From positions 93,345,001 to 93,409,000 of the forward strand of contig JAIOJX010000005.1 of the NCBI GenBank assembly GCA_022376925.1: a stretch of DNA of 64,000 nt. The letters run 5' to 3'. Positions 35,241 to 48,278 of this stretch are shown here, one piece after another (position 1 is the stretch's first letter; each line of letters starts with the position of its first letter). The position numbers were made by a program, and so were the translations under genes. This stretch comes from Tragulus kanchil (Eukaryota > Chordata > Mammalia > Artiodactyla > Tragulidae). Below the pieces are notes generated by a model. The model ran no database searches, was not told where the DNA came from, and saw only the letters and a list, made by a program, of their open reading frames with translations.

Positions 35241-37482
35241 GCAACAAACTTTTTTTTAGACATTAAAAAATTGAAAATTCATTACCCTCAGACCTGCACT
35301 GCAAGTCCTTTAAGCAGAAAGAAAATGTTAACAGATGGAAGTATTGATCTACACAAAGTAGTAAGAAACCAGAAGTGTTAACTTCATGGATCATTACAAG
35401 GTTTCTTCCTTCTTTTCTGTTTCTTTTCTTTCTTTTGGCTATGCCACACAGCTTGCAGGATGTTAGCTCCCTGACCAGGGCTGAACCTGGGCCACAGAAG
35501 TGAAAGTGCAGAGTCCTAACCACTGAACTGCCAAGGAATTCCTCAAGATTTCTCTTATTATTAAACTGCTTTAAAATATAACTGAATAAAATGGATAATT
35601 TCCTAGAAAGACACAAACTGCTGTAACTGACTCAGGAGAGACAGTTAATATGAACAGAACTATAATGAGATTGAATTAGTAACCAAAAAACTACCCACCA
35701 TGAAAAATCCAGAACCAGATAGTTTTACCAGTAAATTCAACCAAGCATTAATAAGAATTAATACCAATTCTTCACAAACTCTTGAACACTTCCCAACTCA
35801 TTCTATAAGGCCAGTATTACGCTAATACTAAAACCAGACAAAGATATCAGTAGAAAACTATAGACTAATAATATTACTTATGAATATAGACACAAAAATT
35901 CTCAACAAAATATAGGCACACTAAATCTATCAACATACACCACCATAATTTATCCCCAAATGCAAGCTGGATTTACCATCTGAAAATCAATTGATGAAAT
36001 ACACTACATCAATAGAATAAAGGACAAATCCCATGAGATCATATCAACAGATAGGAAAAGAATGTCACAAAATCCAGCACCACTTCCTGATAAAACCACT
36101 CAACAAACTAGGAATACAAGGGAATTTTCTCCATCTACACTCAGAAAAACAAAGTGAAAATAAAATTAAGAAAACAATTAGATTTACACCAAAAAGAATA
36201 AAGTGCTTAGAAATAATTTTAACAAAAGAACTACAAGGATTAGATCAAGATGGTGGAGGAGTAGGACATGGAGCTCATCTTCTCCCACAAATACATCAAA
36301 ATATACTTACACTTGGAACAAATCCACACAGAACATTTACTAAACACTGGGAGAACCTTAAGCAACAAACTTTTTTTTAGACATTAAAAAATTGAAAATT
36401 CATTACCCTCAGACCTGCACTGCAAGTCCTTTAAGCAGAAAGAAAATGTTAACAGATGGAAGTATTGATCTACACAAAGTAGTAAGAAACCAGAAGTGTT
36501 AACTTCATGGATCATTACAAGGTTTCTTCCTTCTTTTCTGTTTCTTTTCTTTCTTTTGGCTATGCCACACAGCTTGCAGGATGTTAGCTCCCTGACCAGG
36601 GCTGAACCTGGGCCACAGAAGTGAAAGTGCAGAGTCCTAACCACTGAACTGCCAAGGAATTCCTCAAGATTTCTCTTATTATTAAACTGCTTTAAAATAT
36701 AACTGAATAAAATGGATAATTTCCTAGAAAGACACAAACTGCTGTAACTGACTCAGGAGAGACAGTTAATATGAACAGAACTATAATGAGATTGAATTAG
36801 TAACCAAAAAACTACCCACCATGAAAAATCCAGAACCAGATAGTTTTACCAGTAAATTCAACCAAGCATTAATAAGAATTAATACCAATTCTTCACAAAC
36901 TCTTGAACACTTCCCAACTCATTCTATAAGGCCAGTATTACGCTAATACTAAAACCAGACAAAGATATCAGTAGAAAACTATAGACTAATAATATTACTT
37001 ATGAATATAGACACAAAAATTCTCAACAAAATATAGGCACACTAAATCTATCAACATACACCACCATAATTTATCCCCCAAATGCAAGCTGGATTTACCA
37101 TCTGAAAATCAATTGATGAAATACACTACATCAATAGAATAAAGGACAAATCCCATGAGATCATATCAACAGATAGGAAAAGAATGTCACAAAATCCAGC
37201 ACCACTTCCTGATAAAACCACTCAACAAACTAGGAATACAAGGGAATTTTCTCCATCTACACTCAGAAAAACAAAGTGAAAATAAAATTAAGAAAACAAT
37301 TAGATTTACACCAAAAAGAATAAAGTGCTTAGAAATAATTTTAACAAAAGAACTACAAGGATTAGATCAAGATGGTGGAGGAGTAGGACATGGAGCTCAT
37401 CTTCTCCCACAAATACATCAAAATATACTTACACTTGGAACAAATCCACACAGAACATTTACTAAACACTGGGAGAACCTTA
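35241..37482. repeat. Direct duplication D14 (35241-36361 / 36362-37482)
   Basis: Offset 1121. Contains old L1 and a SINE. One extra C in the second copy (tatccccaaatg against tatcccccaaatg). Confidence 0.95.
35400..35545 (-). mobile_element. CHR-2-like tRNA SINE (repeated at 36521-36666)
   Basis: The plus strand ends with cagagtcctaaccactgaac and gccaaggaattcc and contains gctccctgaccagggctgaa, the reverse of the ggaattccctggcagtccag-type head. Confidence 0.8.
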
Positions 37483-39566
37483 GACTTCAAAAAGGACAAG
37501 AACATCTCCACATAACTGTGTAGGACAAAAGAAAAAGATGGTACTTATTCCGGGTAGCAAAGGAGACAGACATAAAGAACAGACTTAGGGTCACAGTGGG
37601 GGCAAGGAGAGGATGGGGTGACTTGAGAAAATGACTCTGAAATATATACCTACCATATGTAAAATAGATAACCAGTGGAAATTTGCTGTATAACCCAGAG
37701 AACTCAAAGCAGGTGCTCTGTGACAACCTAGAGGGATGGGACAGAACGGGGGTAGACGGGAGGGAAGGGAGGGGACACAGGAACACCTATGGCTGATTCA
37801 TGTTGATGTATTGCAGAAACCATCACAAAACTGTAAAGCAATTATCCTCCAATTAGAAATAAAATTAAATTTAAAAATGGAAAGAGAGAAAGAGGAATTG
37901 GAATGACACCTGTGCCTCTTGGAGTGAGCTATGAAAGAGGAAAGGTTTCTGTACATGGGAAGTTCCTTTACTGGCAGGGAGATCAGTCAGGACAGAAGTG
38001 AGCTTCAGAGCCTAAGAGGAGCAACCTGTTTGCAGAGGACAAAGTAGAGAGACTTGCACAGATGGTTTCTGCTGCCACCCAGCACTCCCCAGCCTGAGAC
38101 ACTCCTCATTTGTTTGTTGGGGCAGACAGGGGTTGGATGCTGAGGCTTGGACTCTGGATGTCAGACCAGGGAGGACGGATGTTGGCTGCATGGAGAGAGA
38201 CTGACTGGGTTAGGGTGTGGGCGTCATAACTGAAGGAGTACGATAAGCCTGGGGACTCTAGAGAAGCAAGGTGCCATTTTGGGGGCACACAGAGGGGTGG
38301 GATTGCCATGTAAACTTGTTTTTCTACACACACTTTCAGGTGGCAGGCCACCTACAAGACCTCTGGGGGCAGGCCTGAGCCGCTGCTGCCATCTCAGATT
38401 GCCAATGAGGGTCCAAAAGTAGGTACTGCAAACCCAGTAGCCCCCACATCTGTTTTAACAAAAGAACTACAAGGATTAGATCAAGATGGTGGAGGAGTAG
38501 GACATGGAGCTCATCTTCTCCCACAAATACATCAAAATATACTTACACTTGGAACAAATCCACACAGAACATTTACTAAACACTGGGAGAACCTTAGACT
38601 TCAAAAAGGACAAGAACATCTCCACATAACTGTGTAGGACAAAAGAAAAAGATGGTACTTATTCCGGGTAGCAAAGGAGACAGACATAAAGAACAGACTT
38701 AGGGTCACAGTGGGGGCAAGGAGAGGATGGGGTGACTTGAGAAAATGACTCTGAAATATATACCTACCATATGTAAAATAGATAACCAGTGGAAATTTGC
38801 TGTATAACCCAGAGAACTCAAAGCAGGTGCTCTGTGACAACCTAGAGGGATGGGACAGAACGGGGGTAGACGGGAGGGAAGGGAGGGGACACAGGAACAC
38901 CTATGGCTGATTCATGTTGATGTATTGCAGAAACCATCACAAAACTGTAAAGCAATTATCCTCCAATTAGAAATAAAATTAAATTTAAAAATGGAAAGAG
39001 AGAAAGAGGAATTGGAATGACACCTGTGCCTCTTGGAGTGAGCTATGAAAGAGGAAAGGTTTCTGTACATGGGAAGTTCCTTTACTGGCAGGGAGATCAG
39101 TCAGGACAGAAGTGAGCTTCAGAGCCTAAGAGGAGCAACCTGTTTGCAGAGGACAAAGTAGAGAGACTTGCACAGATGGTTTCTGCTGCCACCCAGCACT
39201 CCCCAGCCTGAGACACTCCTCATTTGTTTGTTGGGGCAGACAGGGGTTGGATGCTGAGGCTTGGACTCTGGATGTCAGACCAGGGAGGACGGATGTTGGC
39301 TGCATGGAGAGAGACTGACTGGGTTAGGGTGTGGGCGTCATAACTGAAGGAGTACGATAAGCCTGGGGACTCTAGAGAAGCAAGGTGCCATTTTGGGGGC
39401 ACACAGAGGGGTGGGATTGCCATGTAAACTTGTTTTTCTACACACACTTTCAGGTGGCAGGCCACCTACAAGACCTCTGGGGGCAGGCCTGAGCCGCTGC
39501 TGCCATCTCAGATTCCAGAGGTGGGTGCAAACCAGTGCCAATGAGGGTCCAAAAAGTAGGTACTGG
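37340..39566. repeat. Direct duplication D15 (37340-38453 / 38454-39566)
   Basis: Offset 1114, overlapping D14's end, so the piece around 36220-36361 occurs three times. The first copy lacks about 24 bases after ctcagatt (38400) that are present in the second, then diverges for its last ~20 bases. Confidence 0.93.
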
Positions 39567-40325
39567 TCAGTGCCCATACCTCCATGAGGGCATGCGTGAG
39601 CCACACATCTGCACAGTCCCCTATAAAGGAACAATGCCAGCACATGCTGAGGAAAGAGACACAAAGCCTCTAAATAAAAAACAGCCCTCATGCCAAACAT
39701 GTATTAAACCCATACAAGCTACACCGGAATGCTATAAATAGCTCTCCAAGATTATAGTAGATAGTTGTTTCTCCTAAATTCACAGAATAACAGAAATACA
39801 AGCAAAAGAAGCAGAGAAACCACTCCCAGTTCATAGACAGAGAGAAATCCCCTGAAGGAACAACAAAACAGATCTCTTCATTCTAAGAGACACCAACTTT
39901 AAAAGGAGTTAATGAAGGTACTGAAGTAAAGAATTAAGAAAAGGTATCAACAGAAATATGAGTTACTGTAAAAAGGAACTAGAAACTATAAGGAGGAGTC
40001 AAGAAAAGTTAGAAAACTTATTTGCCAAGATAAAACCTGAGCTAAACGCAATGAACAGCAAAGTGAATAATGCAGAAGAATGACTAAGCGATTTGGAAGA
40101 CAGAATAATGGAAATTATCCAATCAAAGCCACAGGCAGAAAGTCATTAAAGAAGAAGAAAATAATATAAGAGACCTATAGAATAATATAAAGCATGGGAT
40201 GCAGGAAAATCAGTTTTTATAGGAAAGTTCAGAACTTCCTCAAAAAAAAAAAAAGAAAAATTTCAAGTAGAAGTAAACAACCTAAGTTGCCACCTAAAAG
40301 ATTTAGAAAAAAGAAGAACAAACAA

Positions 40326-40580
40326 GGGCTTCCCCGGTAGCCCAGTGGGTAAAGAGTCCACCTTGCAGTACAAGGAGCACTGGTTCCATTCCTGGCCTGG
40401 GAAGATCCCACATGCAAAGGATCGGCTGAACCAGTGTGTCCAATTATGAGCCAGCACTCGAGAGTGCACGCACCCAGAGCTGGTGCTCTGCAGTGAGAGA
40501 GGCCACTGCAATGGGAGGCCCACACATGCCAAAGAATAAAGATGGAAGAAAATAAATAAAAACAACCAATAAAAGGGGCC
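40326..40580 (+). mobile_element. CpG-rich tRNA SINE, copy 4
   Basis: gggcttccccggtagcccag head, ggttccattcctggcctgg B-box region, ggaggcccacacatgcc, and an A-rich tail ending near 40600. Somewhat diverged. Confidence 0.85.
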
Positions 40581-41026
40581 AAAATTAAAAAAAAAAATCT
40601 ATTAAAAAAAGAAAGAAGAATAAATAAAACCCAAAGTCAGTAGAAGGAAGGAAATAATAAACAATAGAGATGAAAGAATAGTAGAAAAAAAAAAATCACT
40701 AAAACCAAGAGCAGATTTGAAACAAAACTGACAAACCTCTGACCAGGCTTACCAAGTAGAAAATTGTGAGAACCCAAATAAACAAAGCAAGATATGAAAA
40801 ATGAGAAATCTCCACCAATATCACAGAAATACATATATAAACTACACATATATATATGTACATACATATAAATACTATGAAAAATTATATACCAAATCTG
40901 ACAGCCTAGAATGGTCAACTTTCTAATAATAGCCCACCAAAACTGAAACAAGAAGAAATACCTAATTTGAACAGACCAATCACTAAAAGTGAAATATAAC
41001 ATTTAAAAAAAAAAAAAAAACCCTCA

Positions 41027-41258
41027 GGGCTAACCTGGTGGTCCAGTGGGTAAGGACACCACCTTGCAGTACAAGGGGTGCCAGTTCGATCCCTGGCCTG
41101 GGAACATCCCATGTGCCACAGAGCAGCTGGATTGATGTGTCCAACTACCGAGCTGGAGCTCTGAGGTGCATGCGCTCAGAGCCGGTACTCTGCAACGAGA
41201 GAGGCCACTGCAATGGGAGGCCCACACAGGCCAAAGAACAACAACAAAAAAGATAAGT
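41027..41258 (+). mobile_element. CpG-rich tRNA SINE, copy 5
   Basis: gggctaacctggtggtccag head, ccagttcgatccctgg, ggaggcccacacaggcc. It lacks the C-rich 3' segment and is followed almost at once by copy 6 in the same direction. Confidence 0.87.
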
Positions 41259-41261
41259 AAG

Positions 41262-41570
41262 GGGCTTCCCCTGGTGGTCCAGTGGGTAAGGACACCGCCT
41301 TGCAGTGCAAGGGGCGCCGGTTCGATCCCTGGCCTGGAAAGATCCCACATGCCGCGGAGCGGCTGGACTGATGTGTCCAATTACCAAGCCAGAGCTCTGG
41401 AGCGCATGCGCCCAGAGCCGGCGCTCTGCAACGACAGACGCCACTGCGATGGGAGGCCCACAGGAGCCAAAAAACAAAGATGGATGAAAATAGATAAATG
41501 AAAGACGAATAGAAGTGGCCCACCCGCTCCCCTCCCTCCCCAACCCAAGCCCCACCGAAAAAAAAAAAAA
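41262..41570 (+). mobile_element. CpG-rich tRNA SINE, copy 6, young
   Basis: Intact copy: ggttcgatccctggcctgg, gccgcggagcggctggactg, gcatgcgcccagagccgg, cgacagacgccactgcgatg, C-rich segment ctcccctccctccccaaccc, then a long A-run. It seems to have inserted into the tail of copy 5. Confidence 0.9.
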
Positions 41571-43740
41571 AGATAAGTGAATGAAGGATCAATAGAAGTG
41601 GCCAAAAAAAAAAAAAACTATGAAAAAAGAAAAACCAAAACCCTCCCTACAAACAAAAGTCTGGGACCAGTTGGCTTCACAGGCAAATTCTACCAAATAT
41701 ACAAAGAACTCACACCAATCCTTCTCAAACTCTTCCAAAAGACTGAAGAGGAGGGAACACCCCCCAAAGACATTTTATGAAGCCACCATCACTTTGACAT
41801 GAAACCAGACACAGATAACTACCAAAAAAGAAAATCACAGGTCAGTATCTTTGGTGACTATTGATACAAAAATTCTCAACAAAATATTAGCAAACCAATC
41901 CAACAACATATAAAAAAATCATAAACCATGACCAAGTGGGATTCAATCCAAGTTCACAAGGATGGTACAACATACGCATATCAATGCAATATATCACATT
42001 CAAAAAAGAAAAGTCAAAGACCCCACAATCATTTTTTTTAACTTTCATTTTACTTTTAACTTTTACAGAGTTTTGTTGTTTATAGATATGTATGTTCTCA
42101 GATTAGTCATATGTATATCCCCCCAATCCCACACCTCCAAACCGTCATACAGCACCTGTGAAGGATCTGCTTTTCTCACAGAGCAATGACTATAGCTATT
42201 TTCTTCACATATGATAGTACAGGCCTTCAAGCTACTTCCTTTACGCCTCTCACCCACTGTTAATTCCCCACAATGTCCATATGTCCACTGTCCATGTCTG
42301 TCTTTTCGTCGCTTCACTGCATGTGCCACCATCACCATCCTACTAGATTCCATATATATGTGTTAGTATATTGTACTTGTCCTCTTTCTGGCTGACTTCA
42401 CTTTTTATGATACGTTCTAGAGCCAGCCACCTCATTAGGGCTGAATCTTCTGCATTTCTTTGTTTGTTTCTTTATTTATTTATTTGCTATTTTTTTGATT
42501 CTTTATTTTAAAGGTTTTACAGAGTTTTGTTGTTCACAGACATGTATGTTCCCAGATCAGTCATATGCATATCCATGGTCCCCACCCGCCCAGTTCCCCA
42601 TCCCACCTCAGACCTTCGCCCCAAGCCATTGTAAGCACTCCTCCCCAACCCAAGCCCCACCGAAAAAAAAAGATAAGTGAATGAAGGATCAATAGAAGTC
42701 AAAAAAAAAAACTATGAAAAAAGAAAAACCAAAACCCTCCCTACAAACAAAAGTCTGGGACCAGTTGGCTTCACAGGCAAATTCTACCAAATATACAAAG
42801 AACTCACACCAATCCTTCTCAAACTCTTCCAAAAGACTGAAGAGGAGGGAACACCCCCCAAAGACATTTTATGAAGCCACCATCACTTTGACATGAAACC
42901 AGACACAGATAACTACCAAAAAAGAAAATCACAGGTCAGTATCTTTGGTGACTATTGATACAAAAATTCTCAACAAAATATTAGCAAACCAATCCAACAA
43001 CATATAAAAAAATCATAAACCATGACCAAGTGGGATTCAATCCAAGTTCACAAGGATGGTACAACATACGCATATCAATGCAATATATCACATTCAAAAA
43101 AGAAAAGTCAAAGACCCCACAATCATTTTTTTTAACTTTCATTTTACTTTTAACTTTTACAGAGTTTTGTTGTTTATAGATATGTATGTTCTCAGATTAG
43201 TCATATGTATATCCCCCCAATCCCACACCTCCAAACCGTCATACAGCACCTGTGAAGGATCTGCTTTTCTCACAGAGCAATGACTATAGCTATTTTCTTC
43301 ACATATGATAGTACAGGCCTTCAAGCTACTTCCTTTACGCCTCTCACCCACTGTTAATTCCCCACAATGTCCATATGTCCACTGTCCATGTCTGTCTTTT
43401 CGTCGCTTCACTGCATGTGCCACCATCACCATCCTACTAGATTCCATATATATGTGTTAGTATATTGTACTTGTCCTCTTTCTGGCTGACTTCACTTTTT
43501 ATGATACGTTCTAGAGCCAGCCACCTCATTAGGGCTGAATCTTCTGCATTTCTTTGTTTGTTTCTTTATTTATTTATTTGCTATTTTTTTGATTCTTTAT
43601 TTTAAAGGTTTTACAGAGTTTTGTTGTTCACAGACATGTATGTTCCCAGATCAGTCATATGCATATCCATGGTCCCCACCCGCCCAGTTCCCCCCATCCC
43701 ACCCCTCCAGACCTTCGCCCCAAGCCATTGTAAGCACTCC
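41537..43740. repeat. Direct duplication D16 (41537-42641 / 42642-43740)
   Basis: Offset 1105 falling to 1094 because A-runs shrink (14 to 9, then 13 to 10). Starts inside the C-rich 3' segment of SINE copy 6 and ends inside the L1 tail at 43.6 kb. Confidence 0.95.
42036..42465 (-). mobile_element. L1 3' end, older subfamily (repeated at 43130-43559)
   Basis: Reverse-strand L1 3' UTR: acagagttttgttgtttatag, ctccaaaccgtcatacagc, catgtctgtcttttcgtcgc, ctagagccagccacctcatt. It diverges from the young L1s and lies directly next to one. Confidence 0.85.
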
Positions 43741-45066
43741 TATTCCCTTAGCACTGTGACACTAGCTATCTTTTCCACACATAACAGTATAGGTTTCCAT
43801 GTTACTCCCCCCATGCTTCCCCCCCCCTATTTCTTCCCCACAATGTCCCTATGTCTATGCTCTGTCTGTTTTCCATGAGTTCCCTGCGTGTGTTATCAAG
43901 ACCGTCCTACTGGATTCCATATATGTGTGTTAGTATACTGTATTTGTCTTTCTCTTTTTGACTTACTTCACTTTTGATGATAGGTTCTAGAGCCAGCCAC
44001 TTCATTAGGACTGAGTCTTCTGCATTTCTTTTAACAGCTGAGTAGTATTCCATTGTATATATGTACCAGAGCTTCTGGATCCATTCATTCGTCGATGGAC
44101 ATCTAGGTTGCTTCCAAGTTCTGGCTATTGTATAGAGAGCTGCAATGAACATTGGGGTACAGGTGCTTCTTTCAGTTTTGATTTCATCAGGATATAGGCC
44201 TAGTAGTAGGATTGCTGGGTCATAGGGTGCTTCTATTTTTAGTTTTTTAAGAAATCTCCATACTGTCTTCCACAGAGGCTGTATCAGTTTACATCCCACC
44301 AGCAATGCAAGAGGGTTCCTTTTTCTCCGCACCCTCTCCAGCATTTATTGTCTGCAGATTTGTGGATGATGGCCATTCTGATGGGTGTGAGGTGGTATCT
44401 CAATGTAGCTTTAATTTGCATTTCTCTAATAATAAGCGAGGTTGAGCATCGCTTCATGTGCTTTGGGGCCATCTGTATGTCCTCTTTGGAGAGGCGTCTC
44501 TTTAGATCTTTTTCCCATTTTTCGATTGGGTTGTTCGTTTTCCCTGTGCTGAGTTGTCTGAGTTGCTTGTAGATTTTGGAGATTAATTCTTTGTCTGTTG
44601 TTTCATTTGCTATGATTTTCTCCCACTCTGTGGGGTGTCTGTTCAGCTTTTTTGTAATTTCTTTTGCTGTGCAAAAGCTTTGAAGTTTCATGAGGTCCCA
44701 CATGTTCATTTTTCTTTTCAGTTCTGCTATTTTAGTTGGTGGGTCAGAGAAGATCTTGCTTTGATTGATGTCCTTGAGGGTTTTGCCTACATTCTCCTCT
44801 AAGAGATTGATGGTTTCTGGTCTTACATTTAGGTCTTTAATCCATTTTGAGTTGATCTTAGTGTATGGTGTCAGGGAATGTTCCAACTTCAGTTTTTTGC
44901 ATGTAGCTGTCCAATTCTCCCAGCACCACTTGTTGAAGAGGCTGTCTTTGTCCCATTTTATAGTTTCTCCTCCTTTGTCAAAAATAAGGTACCCATAGGT
45001 GCGTGGGTTTATCTCTGGGTTCTCTATCTTGTTCCATTGGTCTATAGTTCTGTTTTTGTGTCAGTA
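43584..45066 (-). mobile_element. L1 3' part, inverted relative to the neighbouring L1
   Basis: Minus-strand L1 starting inside ORF2 (about 45066) and running to its poly-A (T-run at 43584-43590). The reading frames at 44284-44886 (200 aa) and 43907-44344 (145 aa) match at every residue the C-terminal parts of the broken ORF2 at 51.9-53.0 kb, including the same one-base frameshift after HCWWD. DNA differences are few, mostly in C/T-runs near 43800. Its upstream end meets the 5' end of the plus-strand L1 head-to-head. It is in the same direction as CSGALNACT2 and contains an AATAAA. Confidence 0.9.
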
Positions 45067-45095
45067 CCAAGAGTACTGGCCAGTAGTCTTGAGAA

Positions 45096-46090
45096 ATAAT
45101 CAAAAAAAGAACCACCACCAACAAACCAGCCGCTAGACGACAGAAGAATTCCGCAGGTCCGCGAGAGTAGAAGAGTGAACAACCAGAAATTTCCCGGAGC
45201 TAGGGTTCTAAGAATCCTCTATCCTAACCCCCACGCCAGACCGCGCTGATGGAGAGCGCGCCAGCAAGTGCCCTATAAGGGGGCCTAAGCAGAGCCTTGG
45301 GGGAGAGAGGGCAGCACTCAGCGTGAAAACTCCAAGAATTCACTCGGATCCACATGGATCACCCGCAGAAATTAAGACACTGCGAAGACAGGATACCGGA
45401 GCAGGGCCGAGCAGAGCGCGCTTGCTGCCTAGCGACCTGAGGCCAGACGGAACGCGGGGAGTGCTGCCTAGAAACCGACTGGGAGACGGGAGGGAGCGCC
45501 CAGTGTGAAGATCGCGCCGCTTGGCCGCCGGGCGAAAATCGTGACGTTCCGCCTGGCACTGGGTGAGTTCAAACACTCCTAGTGGGGGACTGGCTGAAGG
45601 GGAAGTCGCCCACAGATTGCTGACCAGGGACCGGGCTCGAGCCAGATGGGGAAGCTTGTGCCTGCCTTTGGGACTTGGAGGCGCAACTGGCAGTGCACGC
45701 GCGCACCAGTAGCAGAGGAGCCCATGCAGCCCCATAGCCGCACCCCATAGCTACACCCGCAACGCAGGAAGCCGAGAGAAGGGCAGGTATCAGAGGCTAC
45801 CGGCGGGTGCCCGACAGAGCCAGGACGCCCCCGCCCAACACGGGATTGCGCGGGCGCACTGCGGCCCCCCGCCCGACGGACTGGGATCAGCCCGCGCCCC
45901 TGCCCACCCTGGGATGGCGAGTGCGCCGCGGTTCCCTGCCGGATGGACGGGGATCAGCCCGCCGTCCCGGCGGCCAGCACGTGAGTTTGTAGACCGGTGC
46001 CATAAGGGAAAGGCTACGTCATCAAGACAACACCATCGAGAGCAGACTGGCTTCCACCAGACAGATGAGAGGATGAAAACCAGGGACAGT
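45096..46090 (+). promoter_or_regulatory. L1 5' UTR, CpG-rich promoter region
   Basis: Strong shift to GC and CpG (ccgcaggtccgcgagag, gaccgcgctgatggagagcg, gcccccgcccaacacggg, cggccagcacgtgag) in an AT-rich intron. By position this is the L1 internal promoter. Short open frames here lack any known domain. Confidence 0.7.
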
Positions 46091-48278
46091 ATTTAGCTTT
46101 TTTGCTTATCTGTTGCGGACGGTTCTGTTTATTCATTTGATAGGTCAGGTTTGGGTTTTTGGTTTTTTTTCTCTTTTGTCTCTTCTTATTAAGTTTCTCT
46201 TCCCTTTTTTAATTTTTAATTTCTTTTTTTTGATTTTTAATTATTAATCTTTTTTTAATTTTAATTCTTGAACTTCTAATTTTCTTTCCTCTTTCCCCCT
46301 CCTTCCTCCCTCTATGTTCTAAATCTAAAACTTTCTCCTATATACCACTACCCTCTAGATAAATATTTCCTACCTTCCTGTCTCCACTATTCTCTTCCAG
46401 CTGCACTAAACAATACAACACACTAATCTTGGCTACATAACCCTATAAAATCCTTCCAAGTCGAATCTATTCCTTCTCATTACCCATACACTCTCCACCT
46501 CCTCACCCCCAACACATGTCTTAGTTAAAAATTGCTTTCAATGAAATAGTCCAAGCCAGGACCTTGATCTTGGATCAAGGCCTTGACCTTAGATCTTACC
46601 CAAGATCTGTTTTTCCAGGCACTATTTTAATTAACTCAAAGCTTAACGGGCAAGTACCACCTTTGACTGTGTCATGTGCCAGAAAAATTTCCTATGCTTT
46701 GTCACTGTAAGACTGGTTAGATGTGGTTATTGCTGTGTATGTATGTATCCTATGACTATGTTAGAAAACATCTGCATGCTTTTATGACTGTCACCCATTA
46801 GCGACACACCTCTTGCTCCTCAGATGCTAGTATTTGAACTAATATCACGGAACACCATAGCAAACCAGACATAGAGCCTACACCCCCTGACCAATCATCA
46901 AACCAAGGATCCTCGGAGTGGAAGCCCTGATTCCAAGACCCCACACTATCAAAGAACATACAACACTAGAGATTGTTCACCTGTAAACAAGACCTAACAC
47001 CACCCAAAACACAAACCATTGAACCCTTCTAAAAGGACAGAAACCCAAAGGAAGGGAGAATTCAACCAAGAAGCCTGGTGGGGAAAAGATCTCCGTACAC
47101 ACAGACACCCACAAAGAAACAAAAACTATAATGAAACGACAAATAAACACTGCACAAGACAACACCATCGAGCAGACTGGCTTCCACCAGACAGATGAGA
47201 GGATGAAAACCAGGGACAGTATTTAGCTTTTTTGCTTATCTGTTGCGGACGGTTCTGTTTATTCATTTGATAGGTCAGGTTTGGGTTTTGGGTTTTTTTT
47301 CTCTTTTATATCTTTTTATTAAGTTTTTCTTCCCTTTTCAATTTTTAATTTCTTTTTTCATTTTTAATATTTTTTTAAATTTTAATTCTTGAACTTCTAA
47401 TTTTCTTTCGTCGTTCCCCCTCCTTCCTCCCTCTATGTTCTAAATCTAAAACTTTCTCCTATATACCACTACCCCCTAGATAAATATTTCCTACCTTCCT
47501 GTCTCCACTATTCTCTTCCAGCTGCACTAAACAATACAACACACTAATCTTGGCTACATAACCCTATAAAATCCTTCCAAGTCGAATCTATTCCTTCTCA
47601 TTACCCATACACTCTCCACCTCCTCACCCCCAACACATGTCTTAGTTAAAAATTGCTTTCAATGAAATAGTCCAAGCCAGGACCTTGATCTTGGATCAAG
47701 GCCTTGACCTTAGATCTTACCCAAGATCTGTTTTTCCAGGCACTATTTTAATTAACTCAAAGCTTAACGGGCAAGTACCACCTTTGACTGTGTCATGTGC
47801 CAGAAAAATTTCCTATGCTTTGTCACTGTAAGACTGGTTAGATGTGGTTATTGCTGTGTATGTATGTATCCTATGACTATGTTAGAAAACATCTGCATGC
47901 TTTTATGACTGTCACCCATTAGCGACACACCTCTTGCTCCTCAGATGCTAGTATTTGAACTAATATCACGGAACACCATAGCAAACCAGACATAGAGCCT
48001 ACACCCCCTGACCAATCATCAAACCAAGGATCCTCGGAGTGGAAGCCCTGATTCCAAGACCCCACACTATCAAAGAACATACAACACTAGAGATTGTTCA
48101 CCTGTAAACAAGACCTAACACCACCCAAAACACAAACCATTGAACCCTTCTAAAAGGACAGAAACCCAAAGGAAGGGAGAATTCAACCAAGAAGCCTGGT
48201 GGGGAAAAGATCTCCGTACACACAGACACCCACAAAGAAACAAAAACTATAATGAAACGACAAATAAACACTGCACAA
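46024..48278. repeat. Direct duplication D17 inside the L1 (46024-47155 / 47156-48278)
   Basis: Offset 1132. Copies are near identical, with clusters of small changes in the T-rich part (ctcttttgtctcttcttatt against ctcttttatatctttttatt) and gagagcag against gagcag. It splits the L1 5' region from ORF1. It matches the other pairs in size, so it is probably the same artefact and not an L1 feature. Confidence 0.9.

Larger units (their letters stand above)
32030..36230 (+). mobile_element. Ancient L1 fossil, broken by later insertions
   Basis: Plus-strand L1 remnant in pieces. 5' region at 32030-32100; ORF1-like parts at 32800-33060 (gatgctggaattcacagag, gatgaaaacatcaatg) and 34930-35250; ORF2 reverse-transcriptase region at 35640-36230 (ccagaaccagatagttttac, caaccaagcatt, attctcaacaaaatatag, cagataggaaaagaatg). 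All frames are shattered. It is interrupted by an L1 3' end, BovB and a CHR-type SINE. Much of it occurs twice through D13 and D14. Confidence 0.7.
37353..42030 (+). mobile_element. Second L1 fossil with 5' UTR, ORF1 and ORF2 pieces
   Basis: Begins with a ruminant-type L1 5' end (caagatggtggaggagtag). 37600-37880 holds sequence like an L1 3' end (ggctgattcatgttgatg, caattatcctccaatta). 37880-39780 is UTR-like, 39800-40230 is ORF1-like (gaggagtcaagaaaagttag), and 40620-41010 and 41600-42030 are ORF2-like (gggaccagttggcttcac, ttctcaacaaaatattagc). Frames are interrupted throughout. Three CpG-rich SINEs are nested in it. Confidence 0.65.

Noticed and set aside
45323..46096. 60-131 aa frames in the GC-rich 45.3-46.1 kb block as a separate gene
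   Set aside because: The block has the position and composition of an L1 5' UTR, directly upstream of the L1 ORFs.
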